Source: Hymenobacter sp. YC55
Lineage (GTDB): Bacteria > Bacteroidota > Bacteroidia > Cytophagales > Hymenobacteraceae
Length of the DNA stretch: 64,000 nt
NCBI RefSeq assembly: GCF_029433095.1
Contig: NZ_JARNTX010000001.1
Span: 1,922,001-1,986,000, forward strand
Direction of reading: 5' to 3'
This document shows positions 1-9,255 of the stretch, piece after piece. A program made the position numbers and the translations under genes. Below the pieces are notes generated by a model. It did no database searches, was not told the DNA's origin, and saw nothing but the letters and a program-made list of their open reading frames with translations. Numbering within the stretch: the first letter of the stretch is position 1; each line of letters starts with the position of its first letter.

Positions 1-43
1 CCTGCAATTGCCAAAAGGCAAGTAACTCTTGTAACGTATTCAT
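1..43 (-). CDS. Partial 5' end of ABC transporter permease (osmoprotectant type)
   Basis: An ATG at 43 on the minus strand opens a frame that runs off the window (MNTLQELLAFWQLQ). Its ATG overlaps the TGA stop of the upstream ATPase gene in an ATGA arrangement, which points to translational coupling in one operon. In operons of the glycine-betaine/carnitine/choline (OpuC/OsmV) type the gene after the ATPase is usually the membrane permease, so that is the inferred product. Only 14 codons are visible, so the call rests on position rather than on protein motifs. Confidence 0.55.
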   Translation of the reverse strand, partial: MNTLQELLAFWQLQ

Positions 44-1116
44 GGGCGTTGGAGGCGTTGAACAGCTAACCCAAATGCCGCCATCAGCGCAGGCAGCGTT
101 ACCGGAATCAGGGCCTCTTCGATTATTATTTCAGAACCGTCTGTCGCACGGTTAGTAGCCTGCGCGGCCTCACTCGCCACTGGTTGAATCCATAACACCG
201 ATGATAGGTGAGGAGTAGCAGATGGGGTGCTTAGCAGCTTTAGTGCTTCTTGAACTGTAGCGTTAGATGTAATTATGCTTTCTTTTGATTGTGAATAAGG
301 TATAGAAACATGACCTGGCGATTCAGCTAAATCCTTGAGCAAGTCATCGAGGGTGAGCGTACGCAGTTGTAGTGTCAGCCGCTCGGCTTCAAAGAAGCGC
401 CGAACGAAGTCGTTGGCTGGTTGAAACAGCAACTCCCGCGGCGTGCCCAATTGCTGCACTTGGCCGCTGTCGAGCAGCATAATTCGGTCGGCTAGTTCGA
501 AGGCTTCGGTCACGTCGTGGGTGACGAGGACGACGGTTTTCAGACGCAACTCATCTAACTCCCGAAACTCCCGCCGGATGTCGGCTCGGGTGATAGGGTC
601 GAGGGCTCCAAAGGGCTCGTCGAGCAGCACGATGGGTGGGTCGGCGGCCAGGGCGCGGGCCAGCCCCACCCGTTGCTGCTGCCCCCCCGAAAGCTTCCTC
701 GGATATTGATTGGCGTAGCGGGCCGGTGGCAAGTGCAGGCGCGTCAACAGGGCCTCGGTGCGGGCCGCTACTTTAGTGGCGGGGTGCCCCAATAGTTTCG
801 GTACCACGGCCACATTCTCGGATACGGTGAGATGCGGCAGCAGCCCCACTTGCTGAATCACGTAGCCAATGCCGCGCCGCAGTTCCTCGGGCCGTTGGGC
901 GCGCACATCTTGGCCCTGCACTTCCACCGTGCCCGAATCGGGCTCAACGAGCCGATTGAGCGTTTTGAGCAGCGTGGTTTTGCCGCAGCCGCTCGGGCCA
1001 AGCAGTACCAGGGTTTCGCCAGCCATCAGGTCGAACGATACGCCTTGCACTACCGCGTGCGGGCCATAGTGCTTGCCTAGGCCACGGACCCGAATGATAG
1101 GTTGAGAATCAGACAT
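40..1116 (-). CDS. ABC transporter ATP-binding protein, osmoprotectant (glycine betaine/choline) family
   Basis: This 358-aa protein is the ATPase subunit of an importer and would energise uptake of a compatible solute on the cytoplasmic face of the inner membrane. Visible motifs are Walker A GPSGCGKTT (about 40-48), a Q-loop in GYVIQQVGLLPHLTV (about 84-98), signature LSGGQQQRVGLARAL (about 142-156), Walker B IVLLDEPFGALD (about 162-173) and the H-loop TH (199-200). The Q-loop wording is typical of the OpuCA/OsmV/ProV branch. The C-terminal 110 residues replace the tandem CBS domains usual in OpuCA, so regulation by ionic strength may differ. The start ATG at 1116 lies about 250 bp from the divergent DUF1028 gene. 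The family is clear; the substrate is inferred. Confidence 0.85.
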   Translation of the reverse strand: MSDSQPIIRVRGLGKHYGPHAVVQGVSFDLMAGETLVLLGPSGCGKTTLLKTLNRLVEPDSGTVEVQGQDVRAQRPEELRRGIGYVIQQVGLLPHLTVSENVAVVPKLLGHPATKVAARTEALLTRLHLPPARYANQYPRKLSGGQQQRVGLARALAADPPIVLLDEPFGALDPITRADIRREFRELDELRLKTVVLVTHDVTEAFELADRIMLLDSGQVQQLGTPRELLFQPANDFVRRFFEAERLTLQLRTLTLDDLLKDLAESPGHVSIPYSQSKESIITSNATVQEALKLLSTPSATPHLSSVLWIQPVASEAAQATNRATDGSEIIIEEALIPVTLPALMAAFGLAVQRLQRP

Positions 1117-1368
1117 ACAACGGAGTAGAGGCGGTAAGGTAAAAAATGTAGTTTAAGCACCAGCTTACATAGGATGCCAGCGTCGGTGGCACTTGGCCTA
1201 TGCTTCGCGTATTGCGCTGCCTGCACGACATCATTACCACAATGTCTTCTCACGAGTGAAGTAGCACTTGGTACTGCCTAGCTCTCCAAGTAGATGAAGC
1301 AAAAGCTTGGTGCTACGCCCGAAAGCTGCCAGCGCGTATCTTGAGCCACTTTACTTTTCAAGCTCCTC

Positions 1369-2373
1369 ATGAACCGCAAACTGCTACTACTGCTTTTTCT
1401 GCTCATCAATCTAGCCTCCGGCCTTAAGCACGGCGCTATGGCCCAGGTATACCGTGCTGCTGATCCACTGGCTCATACCTTCTCCATTGTTGCCCGCGAC
1501 CCACAAACCGGCGACATGGCCGTGGCCGTGCAAAGCCACTGGTTTTCAGTGGGTACTTCCGTGAGTTGGGGCGAAGCGGGCGTGGGCGTGGTAGCCACCC
1601 AGTCGTTCACCAACAAGTCGTTTGGCCCGCGCGGACTGGCTTTGCTGAAGAGCGGCAAAACGGCCCAACAAGCCCTTGATGAGCTATTGCGCACCGACGA
1701 AGGCCGCGACGTGCGCCAAGTAGCCATCCTCGACGCGCAAGGCCGCGTAGCAACTCACACCGGTAGTAAATGCATCGACATGGCCGGGCAGCAGCAGGGC
1801 AATCAGTTTTCGGTGCAAGCCAACATGATGCTCAACAACACGGTGCCTGCGGCCATGGCCAAAGCCTACGAGCAGAACGCCAAACTGCCTTTTGCAGAAC
1901 GTGTAGTAGCCGCCCTGGAAGCCGCCCAAGCCGCGGGTGGCGACATTCGAGGCCGGCAATCTGCCGCCATTCTCATCGTGCGCGGTAAAGCCACTGATGC
2001 CCCCTGGACCGACCGCCTGCTTGACCTACGGGTAGATGACAGCGCCGAGCCACTCAAAGAACTGGCCCGCTTACTGCGCTTGCACCGCGCCTACGAGCAC
2101 ATGAATGCCGGCGACTTAGCCGTGGAGAAAAACGATGTGCCAGGGGCTATCCGCGAGTATCAAGCTGCCGAGAAGCTGTTTCCCGACAATCTGGAAATGA
2201 AGTACTGGCACGCCATCAGCCTCGCCAACAAGCAGCAGGTGCCTGCAGCCCTCAAAATGCTCCAGCCCATCTTCAAGCAAGACCCCAATTGGCGCACTCT
2301 CACCCAGCGCCTGCCCAAGGTAGGGCTGCTGACCGTGAGCGACGCCGAATTGAAACAGATTCTGGCCTTGTAG
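1369..2373 (+). CDS. Exported DUF1028 domain protein
   Basis: The 334-aa product has an N-terminal signal peptide (Leu-rich segment ending near AMAQ, residue 26). A DUF1028 domain follows (about 35-230), starting with HTFSIVARDPQTGDMAVAVQ and containing the family's GVVATQ segment. DUF1028 is related in fold to N-terminal nucleophile hydrolases but its reaction is not established. Residues about 240-334 are helical and TPR-like. A TAtcTTGA sequence at 1337-1344, 25 bp ahead of the ATG, resembles a Bacteroidota -7 box with one mismatch. The histidine phosphatase gene begins 39 bp downstream without a terminator, so the two may be co-transcribed. A periplasmic location is inferred from the signal peptide. 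Confidence 0.85.
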   Translation: MNRKLLLLLFLLINLASGLKHGAMAQVYRAADPLAHTFSIVARDPQTGDMAVAVQSHWFSVGTSVSWGEAGVGVVATQSFTNKSFGPRGLALLKSGKTAQQALDELLRTDEGRDVRQVAILDAQGRVATHTGSKCIDMAGQQQGNQFSVQANMMLNNTVPAAMAKAYEQNAKLPFAERVVAALEAAQAAGGDIRGRQSAAILIVRGKATDAPWTDRLLDLRVDDSAEPLKELARLLRLHRAYEHMNAGDLAVEKNDVPGAIREYQAAEKLFPDNLEMKYWHAISLANKQQVPAALKMLQPIFKQDPNWRTLTQRLPKVGLLTVSDAELKQILAL

Positions 2374-2412
2374 TAGTCGCTATTTAAGTAGCTTTCAATC
2401 AAATCAAGATCC

Positions 2413-2967
2413 ATGCCTCGCCTCGCCTTCCTACACTTGTTGCTGTGGCCATTGTTGGCCTTTACCACGCAATGCTCAACCAGCCATTCCGGTGCCAATC
2501 AGCCAACCACTATCTATATAGTGCGCCATGCCGAGAAAGACCTCACGCCCAACCTGCCCGATCCGCTCCTGACACCCGCAGGTCAGCAACGCGCCTTAGC
2601 CCTGCGCGACACCTTGGTGCGGCGTAAACCCTGGGCGGCTGTCTTCAGCACGGCTACCACCCGCACGCGCACTACTGCTGAGCCACTGGCGCAGGCCGTT
2701 AAGCTTCCGGTTCAAGAATATGACCCGAAACAGTTGCCGGCTTTGGCCAGCCGCATCCGCCGGAGCTATCCGGGGCAGACTGTACTCGTTATTGGTCATT
2801 CCAACACCATCCTCGAAACCGCCGAGGCATTTGGGGCGCGACGCCCAGTGCCCTCCATCGGCGACAATGAGTACGACTATTTGCTGGAAGTAACGCTTCC
2901 CCGCGACTCAACCCAGGCCGCTACAGCCGTGGCGCGGCGCTACGGAGTACCCAGCGCCAGCCGTTAA
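2413..2967 (+). CDS. Histidine phosphatase family protein (SixA/phosphoglycerate mutase-like), exported
   Basis: This 184-aa protein belongs to the phosphohistidine phosphatase superfamily. The phosphate-accepting RH motif is in IYIVRHAEKD (about residues 36-45), and the second catalytic His is in VIGHSNT (about 121-127). The length and simple alpha/beta domain match small SixA-like members. The N-terminus is hydrophobic and ends at a Cys (FTTQCST), which could be a lipoprotein or ordinary export signal, although the lipobox is not canonical. Substrate is unknown. It follows the DUF1028 gene by 39 bp on the same strand. Confidence 0.82.
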   Translation: MPRLAFLHLLLWPLLAFTTQCSTSHSGANQPTTIYIVRHAEKDLTPNLPDPLLTPAGQQRALALRDTLVRRKPWAAVFSTATTRTRTTAEPLAQAVKLPVQEYDPKQLPALASRIRRSYPGQTVLVIGHSNTILETAEAFGARRPVPSIGDNEYDYLLEVTLPRDSTQAATAVARRYGVPSASR

Positions 2968-3066
2968 TACCCGGCGATGCTGCAACTTGCCGCGGTCTTC
3001 CTACTACTTTAGCGCTGTTGGCAGTTGCTCTACAACTGTTGTTCTGTTTTCAACCTCTCCTTTTTC

Positions 3067-4458
3067 ATGCTGATTTCTTTTCCTCGTTTACTGCTTGCTG
3101 GCGCTTTTGCGCTGGCCGTTAGCGCGCCAGCCGCGGCTCAAACCACTACCAAAATCGATTCGCTGGCCATCCGCAAAATCTACGACGAGGCGTTGCTGCG
3201 CGGGCAGAGCTACGAAAACCTGCGCGAGTTGTGCACCAAGGTAGGTGGGCGCCTCAGTGGCTCGCCCCAGGCCGAACAGGCAGTGCAATGGGGCAAGGTA
3301 GCCATGGAAAAGTTGGGGTTGGATCGGGTGTACCTGCAAGAAGTCATGGTGCCGCATTGGGTGCGGGGTGCCAAGGAAAAAGCTGAAATTAAGCCGGCCA
3401 AAGGCAAGGGCGTAGCTCTGTCGGTGTGCGCCCTTGGCGGCTCTGTCGGAACGAACGGCAAATTGAAGGCTCAAGTAGTGGAAGTGAAGAGCATGGCCGA
3501 GCTAGCGGCATTGCCCGCCGAAAAGGTGAAAGGCAAGTTCGTGTTCTTCAACCGGCCTATGAATGCCACCTACGTAGAAACCGGCCGCGCCTACGGCGAA
3601 GCCGGCGACCAGCGCCGCATAGGAGCTTCCGAAGCCGCGAAGCGGGGTGCCGTAGGTGCTCTTGTGCGCAGCCTCAGCCTAGCCCACGACGATTTTCCTC
3701 ACACGGGTACCATGCGCTACGAAGACAACGTAGCCAAAGTGCCCGCCGCTGCCCTTAGCACCAACGGCGCCGATCAGCTCAGCCAACTTCTCAAGGTGGA
3801 TTCCGACCTAATGGTGGAGCTGGAAATGGCCTGCCAAACCCTGCCCGACGTGAAAAGCTACAACGTGGTAGGCGAAATCAAAGGCTCGAAATATCCCAAC
3901 GAAATAATCACCGTGGGCGGCCACCTCGATTCGTGGGACCTAGCCCAGGGAGCCCACGACGATGGTACCGGCTGCGTGCAAAGCATGGAAGTGTTGCGGT
4001 TGCTCAAGGCCACCGGCTTGCGCCCCGAGCGTACCATTCGGGCAGTACTGTTTATGAACGAGGAGAATGGCGCGCGTGGCGGCATTAAATATGCTGAGTT
4101 GGCTAAAGCCGCCAAAGAGCAGCACGTAATTGCCATGGAATCGGATGGGGGAGGCTTTACGCCCCGTGGTTTCAGCATCGAGGCTGACCCCACTACCATC
4201 AAGAAAATGCAGCAGTGGGAGCCTTTGTTTGCACCCTACAAAAGCAACGAATTTGCCCCCGGCCACGGCGGCACCGACATCGGCCCCCTGAAGGACCAAG
4301 TGAAAGCCCTGATTGGCTACAATTGTGACGACCAGCGCTATTTCGATATTCACCACACCGCCGCCGACACGTTCGACAAAGTGAACCGGCGTGAACTGGA
4401 ATTGGGCGGTGCCAGCATGGCGGGACTTATTTATTTGATCAGTAAATACGGTCTGTAA
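3067..4458 (+). CDS. Exported M28 family zinc metallopeptidase (carboxypeptidase Q-like)
   Basis: The ATG at 3067 is preferred over an upstream TTG because it gives a clean signal peptide (MLISFPRLLLAGAFALAV, then APAAAQ). The 463-aa product carries a PA-type insertion (about 120-260) and an M28 peptidase domain. The expected two-zinc ligands are visible: GGHLDSWD (H about 285), GAHDDGTG (D about 298), the EE pair in MNEENGARGG (about 331), D in MESDGGG (about 358) and H in DIHHTAADT (about 429). Members remove residues from peptides, and a periplasmic or secreted dipeptidase role is inferred. A TActTTAG sequence near 3004 could be the -7 box. A bidirectional hairpin terminator follows. Confidence 0.88.
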   Translation: MLISFPRLLLAGAFALAVSAPAAAQTTTKIDSLAIRKIYDEALLRGQSYENLRELCTKVGGRLSGSPQAEQAVQWGKVAMEKLGLDRVYLQEVMVPHWVRGAKEKAEIKPAKGKGVALSVCALGGSVGTNGKLKAQVVEVKSMAELAALPAEKVKGKFVFFNRPMNATYVETGRAYGEAGDQRRIGASEAAKRGAVGALVRSLSLAHDDFPHTGTMRYEDNVAKVPAAALSTNGADQLSQLLKVDSDLMVELEMACQTLPDVKSYNVVGEIKGSKYPNEIITVGGHLDSWDLAQGAHDDGTGCVQSMEVLRLLKATGLRPERTIRAVLFMNEENGARGGIKYAELAKAAKEQHVIAMESDGGGFTPRGFSIEADPTTIKKMQQWEPLFAPYKSNEFAPGHGGTDIGPLKDQVKALIGYNCDDQRYFDIHHTAADTFDKVNRRELELGGASMAGLIYLISKYGL

Positions 4459-4542
4459 TAGTCCCAGCAGCAAGTGCACGAAGCCAATCGTAATTCGGCT
4501 TATTAGCTGGTGTCATTAGGTTGTGTTGAACTGTGATAAAGT

Positions 4543-4579
4543 AAAAAGCCGTCTGCAATTAATTGCGGACGGCTTTTTT
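4543..4579. terminator. Bidirectional hairpin terminator
   Basis: A near-perfect palindrome with A5 on the left and T6 on the right (stem core GCCGTC/GACGGC plus GCAATT/AATTGC) lies between the convergent M28 peptidase gene and the small AT-hook-like gene. It has the form of an intrinsic terminator in both directions. Confidence 0.8.
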
Positions 4580-4595
4580 ACTTATTAGTAAGCAA

Positions 4596-4832
4596 CTATT
4601 CAGCGGAAGTTGTTTCTTTCTTCGGACGGCCAGGACGCTTGCCAGTGCTGCTCACAGCGCGAGGCTTACGCTCTTTTTTCTCAACTGTATAGCCTGGCTC
4701 CAGCATCGTGCTGATTTCTGTAATCAATTCGGTCACTTTGGTCATATTTTTGCGAATCTGATTGAGCACCGCTTCGTTGTCTTCGGCGCTAGCCAGAATC
4801 TGCTGTAATTTGCTGAGGTCAGGAGTAGCCAT
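4596..4832 (-). CDS. Small AT-hook-like hypothetical protein
   Basis: From the ATG at 4832 the product has 78 aa (MATPDLSKLQQ...). An earlier TTG at 4874 would add 14 residues, but the ATG start is the simpler choice. The N-terminal 45 residues are predicted helical. The tail is basic and contains GKRPGRPKKE, which matches the core of an AT-hook DNA-binding motif, so a nucleoid-associated role is possible. I do not recognise a named family. The sequence upstream is a long AT-rich stretch without genes. Confidence 0.65.
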   Translation of the reverse strand: MATPDLSKLQQILASAEDNEAVLNQIRKNMTKVTELITEISTMLEPGYTVEKKERKPRAVSSTGKRPGRPKKETTSAE

Positions 4833-5636
4833 GAGCTGGAATTTTTGGTTGAGTAAATACGAACTATCGCTCAAATTTGAACTAAAAACTATTTATATCA
4901 AATAGTTTTTATCTACAACGAGAAAATAGCAGCTAGGTTAGCTAATTGGCATTGTTTAATTTGGGTTGTTACAAAAACAAATTTTCATTCATCTATCCTT
5001 GTTTCTTTTGAATTACAACAGCAGATAGTAGCCTCTCAGTAACTGAACGACCTAGCGAGCCCTACTTCTCACGATGAGGCCTTGTATAAGCCTTTAACAG
5101 CGAAACGCAGCTGTGCAAAATATTTGCATTGGCTTTTGCACAACTTGCATGAGCGTTTCATGAAAGTTGCGTTTTTAATTACGCGGTAATTAGTAGAGAG
5201 GAGTTGTCAAAACTTGTCTAGTAGAAAGCGGAACTCAGCACGCTACTGAATAGTCTATTGCTTCGGATTTAAAACTGGCGAACTGTACATACGCTTGTCT
5301 TTGCAAGCGTATTTTGTGTAAATTACTTATTTTTGCTAAGATGAAGAGTTCATGACTGAGATATAACTAGCAATAATATTTTATTGGAAATCTAATTCTA
5401 ATCTATAGCTCTTTAGTGTGCATATACAGCTCAGCCCTAACATCAATGTAGCAGGAGGTAGTAATGCAGTTGTGTTAAATTTTGTAATCAGTATCGTTTT
5501 GCAATAGTTTGTTAAGAAGTCAATAATTTACAATTGCTCTACTAAATAAGACAATTAAATTTCGCAGAAGACTGCACATGGTGAATTTAAGTTGAGCGCT
5601 TTTTCATCTTTAGGTGAGAGTAAGCTTATAAACAAG
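4833..5636. other. AT-rich gene-free stretch with promoter-like and hairpin sequences
   Basis: No convincing reading frame is present in about 800 bp whose base composition is clearly lower in GC than its neighbours. It holds a dyad TAATTAC-GCG-GTAATTA (5176-5192), a 9-bp-arm hairpin ATACGCTTG/CAAGCGTAT followed by T's (5289-5315), and a perfect TAnnTTTG box, TATTTTTG, at 5328-5335 on the plus strand. The only frames after that box are a few codons long, so a non-coding transcript is possible but unproven. Confidence 0.4.
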
Positions 5637-5664
5637 AATGACTTTCCCATGTGAGAAAGTCATT
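5637..5664 (-). terminator. Hairpin terminator of the OmpA lipoprotein gene
   Basis: Ten-base perfect arms (AATGACTTTC and its complement) around an 8-nt loop lie 33 bp past the stop codon of the minus-strand OmpA gene. On that strand a moderately T-rich sequence follows. Confidence 0.6.
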
Positions 5665-5696
5665 GTTGCTTATTGACGGAACTGCATGAGCAGTAA

Positions 5697-6524
5697 TTAG
5701 TTGGCTTCCAAAATTTGGAATAACTCGTCGAGTTTAGGCGTCAGAATAATTTCGGTGCGCCGATTTAGGGCTTTGTTGGTAGGTGAATTATTTTCGGCAA
5801 CTGGCACGTACTCGGCGCGACCTGAGGGGGTTACTTGACTAGCTGGTAGCCCGTTGGTAGTAAGCAAGCGCGTTATTTCAGTGGCCCGCAGTACGCTCAA
5901 ATCCCAGTTGTCGCGCATGCCGGCAGTACCTCTGGCAATGGGTACGTTGTCGGTGTGGCCTTCCACTAGCACGTTCACGTCTTGGTTGCCCTGCAAGGCA
6001 GTAGCTAACTTTTTCAGCGCCTCTTGGCCTTTGGGGTCTACTCTGGTGGAGCCCGACTTGAAGAGCAGTTGTTCGGAAAGGGAAACGTATACCTTCCCGT
6101 TTTTAACGTTCACTTGCAAGTCTTGAGCGTTGAAACCTAACAGGGCATCCCCAACTTTCTGGCGCAGAGCTTTCACGGCGGCGTCCTTCTGGTCTAGAAT
6201 GCGTTGCATCTCAGCTATGCGCTGCTCTTTCGAGCGTAAGTCAGCGGTGAGGGCACTATTGGCTTGCTCGGCCCCGGTAAGGTTGTCGTTGAGCTGGTTT
6301 AGTTGTTGGCTCCTGTTGAGTAAGCTAGTTCGTAAAGCTTCTTCGTTGCGGGTTTTCTCTTGTTCGAGGGCGGTTTTCTGCGCCTGCAATTGGTCGCGGG
6401 AAGAAGTAAGAGCGGCGTTTTGTTGTTGCAGTGCAGCAATTTCCTTGGCGTTGCAACCGCCTAATAGTAATGCACCAGAGCCGAGCGCAGAGAGCAAGGT
6501 TAAACGGGCAGACAACAGATTCAT
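5697..6524 (-). CDS. OmpA family lipoprotein with coiled coil
   Basis: The 275-aa product has a lipoprotein signal with lipobox LLGGC (Cys 24). A long Gln/Leu-rich coiled coil follows (about 28-115), then a C-terminal OmpA-like domain (about 130-265). The peptidoglycan-binding signature is seen in VLVEGHTDNVP and in the closing NRRTEIIL. It probably anchors the outer membrane to the cell wall, with the lipid in the membrane and the OmpA domain on peptidoglycan. A CAacTTTG sequence at 6573-6580 on the minus strand, about 50 bp upstream, is close to the TAnnTTTG box. It is transcribed divergently from the subtilase gene. Confidence 0.88.
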   Translation of the reverse strand: MNLLSARLTLLSALGSGALLLGGCNAKEIAALQQQNAALTSSRDQLQAQKTALEQEKTRNEEALRTSLLNRSQQLNQLNDNLTGAEQANSALTADLRSKEQRIAEMQRILDQKDAAVKALRQKVGDALLGFNAQDLQVNVKNGKVYVSLSEQLLFKSGSTRVDPKGQEALKKLATALQGNQDVNVLVEGHTDNVPIARGTAGMRDNWDLSVLRATEITRLLTTNGLPASQVTPSGRAEYVPVAENNSPTNKALNRRTEIILTPKLDELFQILEAN

Positions 6525-6679
6525 AGAACTAGAGAGAAGGGTGAAGAAGTAGTTGGGCTTGAAACGGCCCTGGCAAAGTTGAGTTGCTGAACCGATACGA
6601 CCAAGACCAGTTGTTTTGCATTAGCTTTGAAATCTCAAAACCGAGTCTTTCTGTGGTGCTGTCGGATGCTGCTTTATTG

Positions 6680-8536
6680 ATGCTAGCCCTGCTGCTCGGT
6701 TATCTTGATTGTATTCCACTACTTGTTATTTCCTTGCTGTATTTGCTGTCTCGCGTTCAGGTTGTAGTGCTGCTCCTGCTGTTAGGAACAACTAGCCAAG
6801 CTGCGGGCCCACCACCTACGCGCCGCTACTGGGTGGAACTGCGCGACAAAGTTGGAGTCGAGTTCGAGCCAGCGGCTTACTTTCACCCGGCTGCCCAAGC
6901 TCGCCGCCAGCGGCAACATCTGCCGCCCGCCGACGCTACCGATTTTCCAGTTAGCCCTTCGTATTTGCGCGCCGTACAAGCCCACGCCGATACGGTGCTT
7001 TTCGTGAGCCGATGGTTCAATGCCGTAGCCTGCCGGGCCACAGTCGCTCAAGCCGCCGTGCTTGCGACGCTACCAGGCGTGCGGCAGATAGTGGAACTGC
7101 CCGAAGTAGCGCTGCTTCCCGCTCGCCAACTAACGGAAGCAACTTTTGCTAGGGCAGGGGATAAGACCACCATTAGTGTCGCCGACCGCCAATTGGCCCG
7201 TCAGCAAACCCGCACCCTGGGGGCCGATGCTTTCCGGCGGGCCGGCCTTGACGGACGCGGCTTGCGCATTGCTATTTTCGATGTGGGCTTCAACGGAGCC
7301 GATCGGCACCCGGCCTTTCGCCAGCTTTTCGCTGAAAAGAAGGTGGTAGCTAGTTATGATTTCGTGCGTCAGACCACCAACGTCTTTCACGGCGGCACAC
7401 ACGGGTTGGAGGTGCTCTCGTGCTTGGCTGGCCGCCTGCCCGATGGTACGCTGCTCGGCATGGCGCCCGGGGCCGAGTATCTGCTGGCTCGTACGGAGCG
7501 CATGAACCGGGAAGTGTACACCGAGGAACTGGATTGGCTGGCCGCGGTGGAGTGGGCCGACCGCAACGGTGCAGATATCATCAACTCGTCGTTGGGCTAC
7601 ACTTCGCGCCGCTATTTCCCCGAAGATATGAATGGCCGCACCAGCCTAGTGGCCCGCGCCGCCGAGTTAGCCGTCCGCAAAGGCATACTAGTAGTAAATG
7701 CCGCCGGCAACGATGGCGACAACGACGAGTGGCGCACCATTGGTACACCCGCCGATGGCGACTCCGTGCTGGCGGTGGGCGGCGTAAACCCCGATACGGG
7801 CTTGCACCTCGACTTTAGTGCCTACGGGCCATCGGCTAGCCGCCGGCTAAAGCCCAACGTGGCCGCTTTCGGGACCGTATTGGCGGCTTCGCCCGGCGGC
7901 TACTCCCGCATCGACGGCACTTCGTTTGCGTCGCCGTTGGTAGCGGGGTTTGCTGCCTGCGCCTGGCAGTTGCAGCGTACACTGCCCGTCATGGCTTTGT
8001 TCACTGAAATCGAGCAATCGGCTAGTTTGTATCCTTATTATGATTACGCCCACGGCTACGGCATCCCTCAAGCGGCCGTGGTGCTGCGCAACTCATCTGG
8101 ACAACGGGCACCGGAGCAAACACCAAAGGTTAGCTTCGTTCCTCAGGATAGCGCGCTGGCCGTAATTATTCGTCCGGAGGCGGATCGGCCGGTTGTGGTG
8201 CAGCGGCTTCCACTTTATGCAGACTCAGCGAACAACAAAGCCGATTCTGCTCCAGCGCGAGTAGCCCCGCTCGGCCGCGAGGACGCACGCCCAACGCAGG
8301 CCGAAGGCCAGAGCCCAGCAGCGACAAGCACACCTGCTGCACCGGGTTTCCCGCCGCTGCCAGCAGCCGGCTACCTATACTGGCACGTAGCGGACGCCAA
8401 AGGCGTATTGCGGCGCTACGAGGTGATGGAAGTCAGCCAGCGCGCCATCCTGCGCATCCCGCGCCGCACCTTACGTCCCGGCGACGTGGTCCGGGTATTC
8501 TACCAAGGCACCACGCATAGCTATCTTGTTCGATGA
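6680..8536 (+). CDS. Exported S8 family serine peptidase (subtilisin-like)
   Basis: The frame is open from a TTG at 6584. The ATG at 6680 gives 618 aa starting with a hydrophobic leader, but the exact start is uncertain. The subtilase triad is complete: Asp in LRIAIFDVGFNG (about 200), His in GGTHGLEVLS (about 240) and Ser in GTSFASPLVAG (about 415). The oxyanion Asn is in VVNAAGNDGD (about 345). A Pro/Ala-rich linker precedes a C-terminal beta-rich segment ending YLVR, which could be a short sorting domain, though I cannot confirm a type IX signal. The stop overlaps the ATG of the next gene (ATGA), so the two are translationally coupled. Confidence 0.85.
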   Translation: MLALLLGYLDCIPLLVISLLYLLSRVQVVVLLLLLGTTSQAAGPPPTRRYWVELRDKVGVEFEPAAYFHPAAQARRQRQHLPPADATDFPVSPSYLRAVQAHADTVLFVSRWFNAVACRATVAQAAVLATLPGVRQIVELPEVALLPARQLTEATFARAGDKTTISVADRQLARQQTRTLGADAFRRAGLDGRGLRIAIFDVGFNGADRHPAFRQLFAEKKVVASYDFVRQTTNVFHGGTHGLEVLSCLAGRLPDGTLLGMAPGAEYLLARTERMNREVYTEELDWLAAVEWADRNGADIINSSLGYTSRRYFPEDMNGRTSLVARAAELAVRKGILVVNAAGNDGDNDEWRTIGTPADGDSVLAVGGVNPDTGLHLDFSAYGPSASRRLKPNVAAFGTVLAASPGGYSRIDGTSFASPLVAGFAACAWQLQRTLPVMALFTEIEQSASLYPYYDYAHGYGIPQAAVVLRNSSGQRAPEQTPKVSFVPQDSALAVIIRPEADRPVVVQRLPLYADSANNKADSAPARVAPLGREDARPTQAEGQSPAATSTPAAPGFPPLPAAGYLYWHVADAKGVLRRYEVMEVSQRAILRIPRRTLRPGDVVRVFYQGTTHSYLVR

Positions 8537-9255
8537 GTTTATTTAAGAATCTGACGGCGGCGCTTGTGCTGATGCTGGCGCTTCTGGTCGGGCTACCCAC
8601 GCATGCGCAGCGGGTGCTACTGCACGCCGAGGTGGCCAACGATACAGTTTATACCTCTTTCGGACCGAACAGGGCATTCTTCAACCACCTGTATGTGGGC
8701 TACCTGCCGGTGGTAGGCCGGGCTGCGGCGGGCGCTAAACTGAACTACAGCAATTCTGCCGAATTGATGCTTGGAGTGCGCAATAAATTTCGGTTGAACG
8801 AGCCGCTTAGTGCGGGAGTGGACCTGCGGTTTGTGCGGCAGGTATACGGGCTCGACCAAACCAGTCAAAAACGGTTGCCTACGCCCGCTTTGCACTACCG
8901 CGAGTCGTTGGTGGCGTCGCAGTGGCAGCTCGAAGGGTTTGTGCGGGTGAACGTGGGGCACCGTGGCAACGTGATAGGCCGCTACCTCGACCTAACGGGC
9001 TGGGGTGGTTGGGTGATGAGTACGGCTCACCGCTACGAAGATCGGCCAGGCACAGGCGCAAAGCGGGTGAAAGTGGTGGAGCATGGGCTGCCTTACATTA
9101 CCCGCTGGCCCTACGGCGTCGGGGCCAGGCTCGGCTCGGGACGTTTTGCGGCCGTGGGGCGCTACCGGCTTTCTGATACCTTCACTTCAACTTACCGAAC
9201 CAGCTATCCGGAACTGCCCCGCTGGACGGTAGGAGTGGAGCTGGGCTGGCTCTAA
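8533..9255 (+). CDS. Predicted outer-membrane beta-barrel protein, unknown function
   Basis: The 240-aa product has a signal peptide (to about residue 25, THAQ). It then shows alternating polar and hydrophobic strands with paired Gly and aromatic residues, ending in VGVELGWL, which resembles an outer-membrane barrel with an aromatic-rich last strand. I do not recognise a named family. Its ATG overlaps the stop of the subtilase gene by 4 bp, so the two are probably made together and may work together at the cell surface. Confidence 0.65.
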   Translation: MSLFKNLTAALVLMLALLVGLPTHAQRVLLHAEVANDTVYTSFGPNRAFFNHLYVGYLPVVGRAAAGAKLNYSNSAELMLGVRNKFRLNEPLSAGVDLRFVRQVYGLDQTSQKRLPTPALHYRESLVASQWQLEGFVRVNVGHRGNVIGRYLDLTGWGGWVMSTAHRYEDRPGTGAKRVKVVEHGLPYITRWPYGVGARLGSGRFAAVGRYRLSDTFTSTYRTSYPELPRWTVGVELGWL

